Assembly (NCBI GenBank): GCA_029213105.1
Contig: JARGNS010000152.1
Coordinates: 1 to 8,021 of the forward strand
DNA length: 8,021 nucleotides
Origin: Planctomycetota bacterium
Lineage (GTDB): Bacteria > Planctomycetota > PLA2 > JAEUHO01
Reading direction: 5' to 3'
In this document: piece after piece, positions 5,770 to 8,021 of the stretch
How positions within the stretch are numbered: position 1 is the first letter of the stretch
Layout: every line of letters begins with the position of its first letter
The notes under the pieces: model-generated
Told to the model about the DNA's origin: nothing
Seen by the model: the letters and a program-made list of their open reading frames with translations, nothing else
Databases searched by the model: none
Position numbers and translations under genes: made by a program

Positions 5770-7512
5770 ATGGCAGAGCGGACCTACAAGGACAGCGGCC
5801 TCTACCGGCGCCTCTGGACGGAGGCGGCGGGCTTCCACGGCCATCTCGTGGGCCTGTTCTTCCTCGGCCTCGCCAGCGCGCCATTCGCCCTGCTGTTGCC
5901 GCTGCCCATCAAGGTCATCGTGGATGCCGTGCTGGGAGGCAAGCCGCTCGAGCCGGGTCTGGCCGCGCTCGTACCCGACGCCTGGGCTGACGATCCCCAG
6001 AACAGCCTGCTGATCGCCGCCGTGGGGTCGATCGTCGTGATCGCCGTACTCATCCAGATCGCGGACCTCTTCCTGTGGATCTACAAGACGTGGATCGGGG
6101 AGAAGCTGCTGCTGCGGTTCCGTGCGCGCCTCTTCGATCACATGCAGCGCTTGTCGCTGGGCTTCCACCACAAGCAAGGCACCGCAGACGCCATGCACCG
6201 CCTGCAGGTGGATGCCGCCTCGATCCGCTCGGTCTCGGTCTACGGCGTGGTCCCCTTCGCCACCTCGCTCGTGACGGTGATCGTGCTCGTGCTCGTCACC
6301 GCCTACATCGACTGGGTCCTCGCGGTCGTGGCGCTCTCCATCGGGCCGGTGGTCTTCGGGCTGACCGAGCTGTATCGCAAGCGTCTGCGCCAGCGTTGGA
6401 AGGAGGCGCGCGAGAGCGAGTGCAGCGCCCTGTCCGTCGTGCAGGAGTCCCTGGGCGCCGTGCGGGTGGTCAAGGCCTTCGGCCAGGAAGCGCGCGAAGG
6501 CGAGCGCTATCGAACCCATGCGCGCTCGAACCTGCGCGCCACCCTCGCCGCCGTTCGCGCCCACGCCACGTTCGACCTGTGGGTGGGCCTGGCGACGGGC
6601 GTCGGGGCGGCCCTCATCCTGTACCTCGGCGCCCGCCACGTGCAGCAGGGGATCATCACGCTCGGCGAGCTGCTGCTCGTCATTGCCTACCTGTCGCAGA
6701 TGTTCACGCCCCTGCGTGATCTCGGGACGCGTCTCGCCGACGTGCAGAGCGCCTTGGCCAGTGCGTCGCGGGTGTTCAGCATCCTCGACGAACAGTCGGA
6801 GGTGCGGGAGCGTGAGGACGCCCTGCCGCTCGAGCGGGCCGAGGGCGCGATCACGTTCGAGAACGTGACGTTCGGCTACGACCCGAGCAAGCCGATCCTG
6901 CGCGGCGTGAGCCTCGAGGTCCCCGTCGGGGCGCGCGTGGGCATCGCCGGCAAGACGGGCTCGGGCAAGAGCACCTTGCTGAGCCTGCTGCCGCGCTTCT
7001 ACGACCCCCAGGGCGGCACGGTGCGGCTCGACGGGCGCGATCTGCGCGAACTGCGCCTCGCCGATCTGCGTGGCCAGTACTCGATCGTGTTGCAGGAGTC
7101 CGTGCTCTTCTCGACGAGCATCCGCGAGAACATCGCCTACGGCCGGCCCGACGCCACCCAGGCGGAGATCGAGCAGGCCGCCAAGGACGCGGCGGCCCAC
7201 GACTTCATCCTGGGCCTGGCCGATGGCTACGAGACGGTGGTAGGGGAGCGCGGCGCCGGGCTCTCCGGGGGCGAGCGTCAGCGTGTTGCCCTGGCGCGCG
7301 CCTTCCTGCGCGACGCGCCGCTCCTCATTCTCGATGAGCCCACCAGTGCGCTGGATACGGGCACGGAGCAACTGGTCATGGGGGCGCTGGAGCGACTCAT
7401 GGACGGGCGTACGACCTTCATGATCGCGCACCGCCTCTCGACCCTCGAGACGTGCGACCTGCGTGTCGAGATCGTCGACGGTGGGGTGCGCATCGAGCGG
7501 CGCGAGGACTAG
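5770..7512 (+). CDS. MsbA-type ABC exporter (fused membrane and ATPase domains)
   Basis: A 580-residue half-transporter expected to work as a homodimer in the inner membrane, using ATP to move a lipid, lipid-linked glycan, peptide or drug outward. The six-helix membrane domain spans about residues 25-315 (helices near 25-50, 79-103, 158-178, 180-199, 270-290 and 295-315). The ATPase domain has the A-loop Tyr370 (FGYDP), Walker A GKTGSGKST (394-402), Q-loop Gln442, signature LSGGERQ (498-504), Walker B LLILDEP with catalytic Glu523, D-loop SALD (526-529) and H-loop His554. All key residues are present, so it should be active. ATG at 5770 starts the first stretch that looks like a type I exporter (short basic N-terminus, then helix 1). 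The frame is open upstream to 5515, but that part is antisense to the nucleotidyltransferase gene. The substrate is unknown; the divergent sugar-nucleotide genes hint at a glycolipid, weakly. Confidence 0.95.
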   Translation: MAERTYKDSGLYRRLWTEAAGFHGHLVGLFFLGLASAPFALLLPLPIKVIVDAVLGGKPLEPGLAALVPDAWADDPQNSLLIAAVGSIVVIAVLIQIADLFLWIYKTWIGEKLLLRFRARLFDHMQRLSLGFHHKQGTADAMHRLQVDAASIRSVSVYGVVPFATSLVTVIVLVLVTAYIDWVLAVVALSIGPVVFGLTELYRKRLRQRWKEARESECSALSVVQESLGAVRVVKAFGQEAREGERYRTHARSNLRATLAAVRAHATFDLWVGLATGVGAALILYLGARHVQQGIITLGELLLVIAYLSQMFTPLRDLGTRLADVQSALASASRVFSILDEQSEVREREDALPLERAEGAITFENVTFGYDPSKPILRGVSLEVPVGARVGIAGKTGSGKSTLLSLLPRFYDPQGGTVRLDGRDLRELRLADLRGQYSIVLQESVLFSTSIRENIAYGRPDATQAEIEQAAKDAAAHDFILGLADGYETVVGERGAGLSGGERQRVALARAFLRDAPLLILDEPTSALDTGTEQLVMGALERLMDGRTTFMIAHRLSTLETCDLRVEIVDGGVRIERRED

Positions 7513-7518
7513 GCCGCG

Positions 7519-8021
7519 ATGCGCATCGAGGAACTCGACTTCGACCTGCCCGACGATCTCATCGCCCAGGAGCCGCCCCTGGAGCGCGACGGCGCGCGGA
7601 TGATGACGCTCGATCGCGCGAGCGGCGCCGTGGACCACCGCGGCATCCGCGATCTGCCCGAGCTGCTGCGCGCGGGGGACCTGCTGGTCGTCAACGAGAC
7701 CCGGGTCCTCCCGGCCCGGCTGCACGGCTTCCGCTCCGACACAGGGGGGCGTGTGGAGATCTTCCTGTTGGAGCCCGTCGCGGCGCCCGCGGGCGCCTGG
7801 CGCGCGCTGGTCCGCTCGGGCGGCTCGCCCGACGTCGGCGAGCGCCTGGAGCTGATGGGGGCCGAGGGGCTCCTCCTGCACGCCGCCGAGGGCCAGGGGC
7901 GCTGGATCGTGGTGGGGGAGTCCGAACCGGTCGCGGACCTGATGGCTCGCCATGGGCGCATGCCCTTGCCGCCCTACATCCGTCGCCGGCCCGGGCGCGA
8001 CGAGCGCGACGGGATGGACCG
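7519..8021 (+). CDS. queA: S-adenosylmethionine:tRNA ribosyltransferase-isomerase QueA (5' part)
   Basis: The first 167 residues are visible and the gene runs off the window; the full protein is usually about 340-350 residues. QueA transfers and isomerises the ribosyl part of SAM onto preQ1-modified tRNA to make epoxyqueuosine, the penultimate step of queuosine synthesis at the wobble position of GUN-anticodon tRNAs. Recognition rests on the N-terminus MRIEELDFDLPDDLIAQEP, the block NETRVLPARLHG (about 57-68), GGRVEIFLLEP (about 74-84) and HGRMPLPPYIRR (145-156), all in family order. The ATG lies 6 nt after the exporter stop, with a GAGGA about 10 nt upstream, so it is probably co-transcribed with the exporter. 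No function links the two. Confidence 0.96.
   Translation, partial: MRIEELDFDLPDDLIAQEPPLERDGARMMTLDRASGAVDHRGIRDLPELLRAGDLLVVNETRVLPARLHGFRSDTGGRVEIFLLEPVAAPAGAWRALVRSGGSPDVGERLELMGAEGLLLHAAEGQGRWIVVGESEPVADLMARHGRMPLPPYIRRRPGRDERDGMD

Noticed and set aside
5640..5771. N-terminal extension of the nucleotidyltransferase to an ATG at 5771
   Set aside because: The added 44 residues have no family similarity and would fill the promoter region. The GTG at 5639 has a near-ideal Shine-Dalgarno sequence.
5266..7953. A very long minus-strand open frame (895 codons) opposite the ABC exporter and queA
   Set aside because: Its product is a low-complexity His/Gln/Arg/Ala-rich sequence with no domain, and the opposite strand holds two unmistakable conserved proteins. 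Long antisense frames are common in GC-rich genes.

Overview
The window is gene-dense, GC-rich bacterial DNA with tight gene packing. It has a periplasm-type coiled-coil membrane protein, an MscK-like mechanosensitive channel, an MsbA-type exporter and queA, so a Gram-negative-type bacterium is likely (for example Myxococcota or another high-GC deltaproteobacterial-like or FCB/PVC-adjacent lineage). No marker here fixes the phylum. There are no RNA genes, CRISPR arrays, insertion sequences or signs of recent transfer.

Layout. (1) 2-1486 (+) is the 3' part of a coiled-coil protein with one C-terminal membrane helix. It overlaps by 4 nt (GTGA) the gene at 1483-3222 (+), a ten-helix MscS-superfamily channel of the MscK/MscM type. 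Together they look like a large mechanosensitive channel split over two genes: a periplasmic coiled-coil subunit and a pore subunit. (2) 3227-5639 (-) is a compact three-gene operon read right to left: an RmlA-like sugar-1-phosphate nucleotidyltransferase, an SDR-fold sugar-nucleotide enzyme resembling the plant NRS/ER (UER1) 3,5-epimerase/4-reductase, and a TauE/SafE-family permease. The first two overlap by 14 nt and the last two are 3 nt apart. (3) 5640-5769 is the only real intergenic region. It separates the minus-strand operon from a divergent plus-strand pair: an MsbA-like ABC exporter (5770-7512), then queA (7519 to the window edge) after a 6-nt gap.

How they may work together. The nucleotidyltransferase and the epimerase/reductase are two steps of an activated deoxysugar (probably NDP-L-rhamnose) pathway. 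The 4,6-dehydratase that must act between them is not in the window. The divergent ABC exporter could move a lipid or glycolipid, but a link to the sugar genes is only positional. queA is a tRNA-modification housekeeping gene carried along in the exporter transcript. The channel operon and the sugar operon converge with only 4 nt between stop codons.

The observations most worth following are the plant-like epimerase/reductase in a bacterial nucleotide-sugar operon and the apparent two-gene split of an MscK-like channel. Nothing here is clearly a wholly new system.
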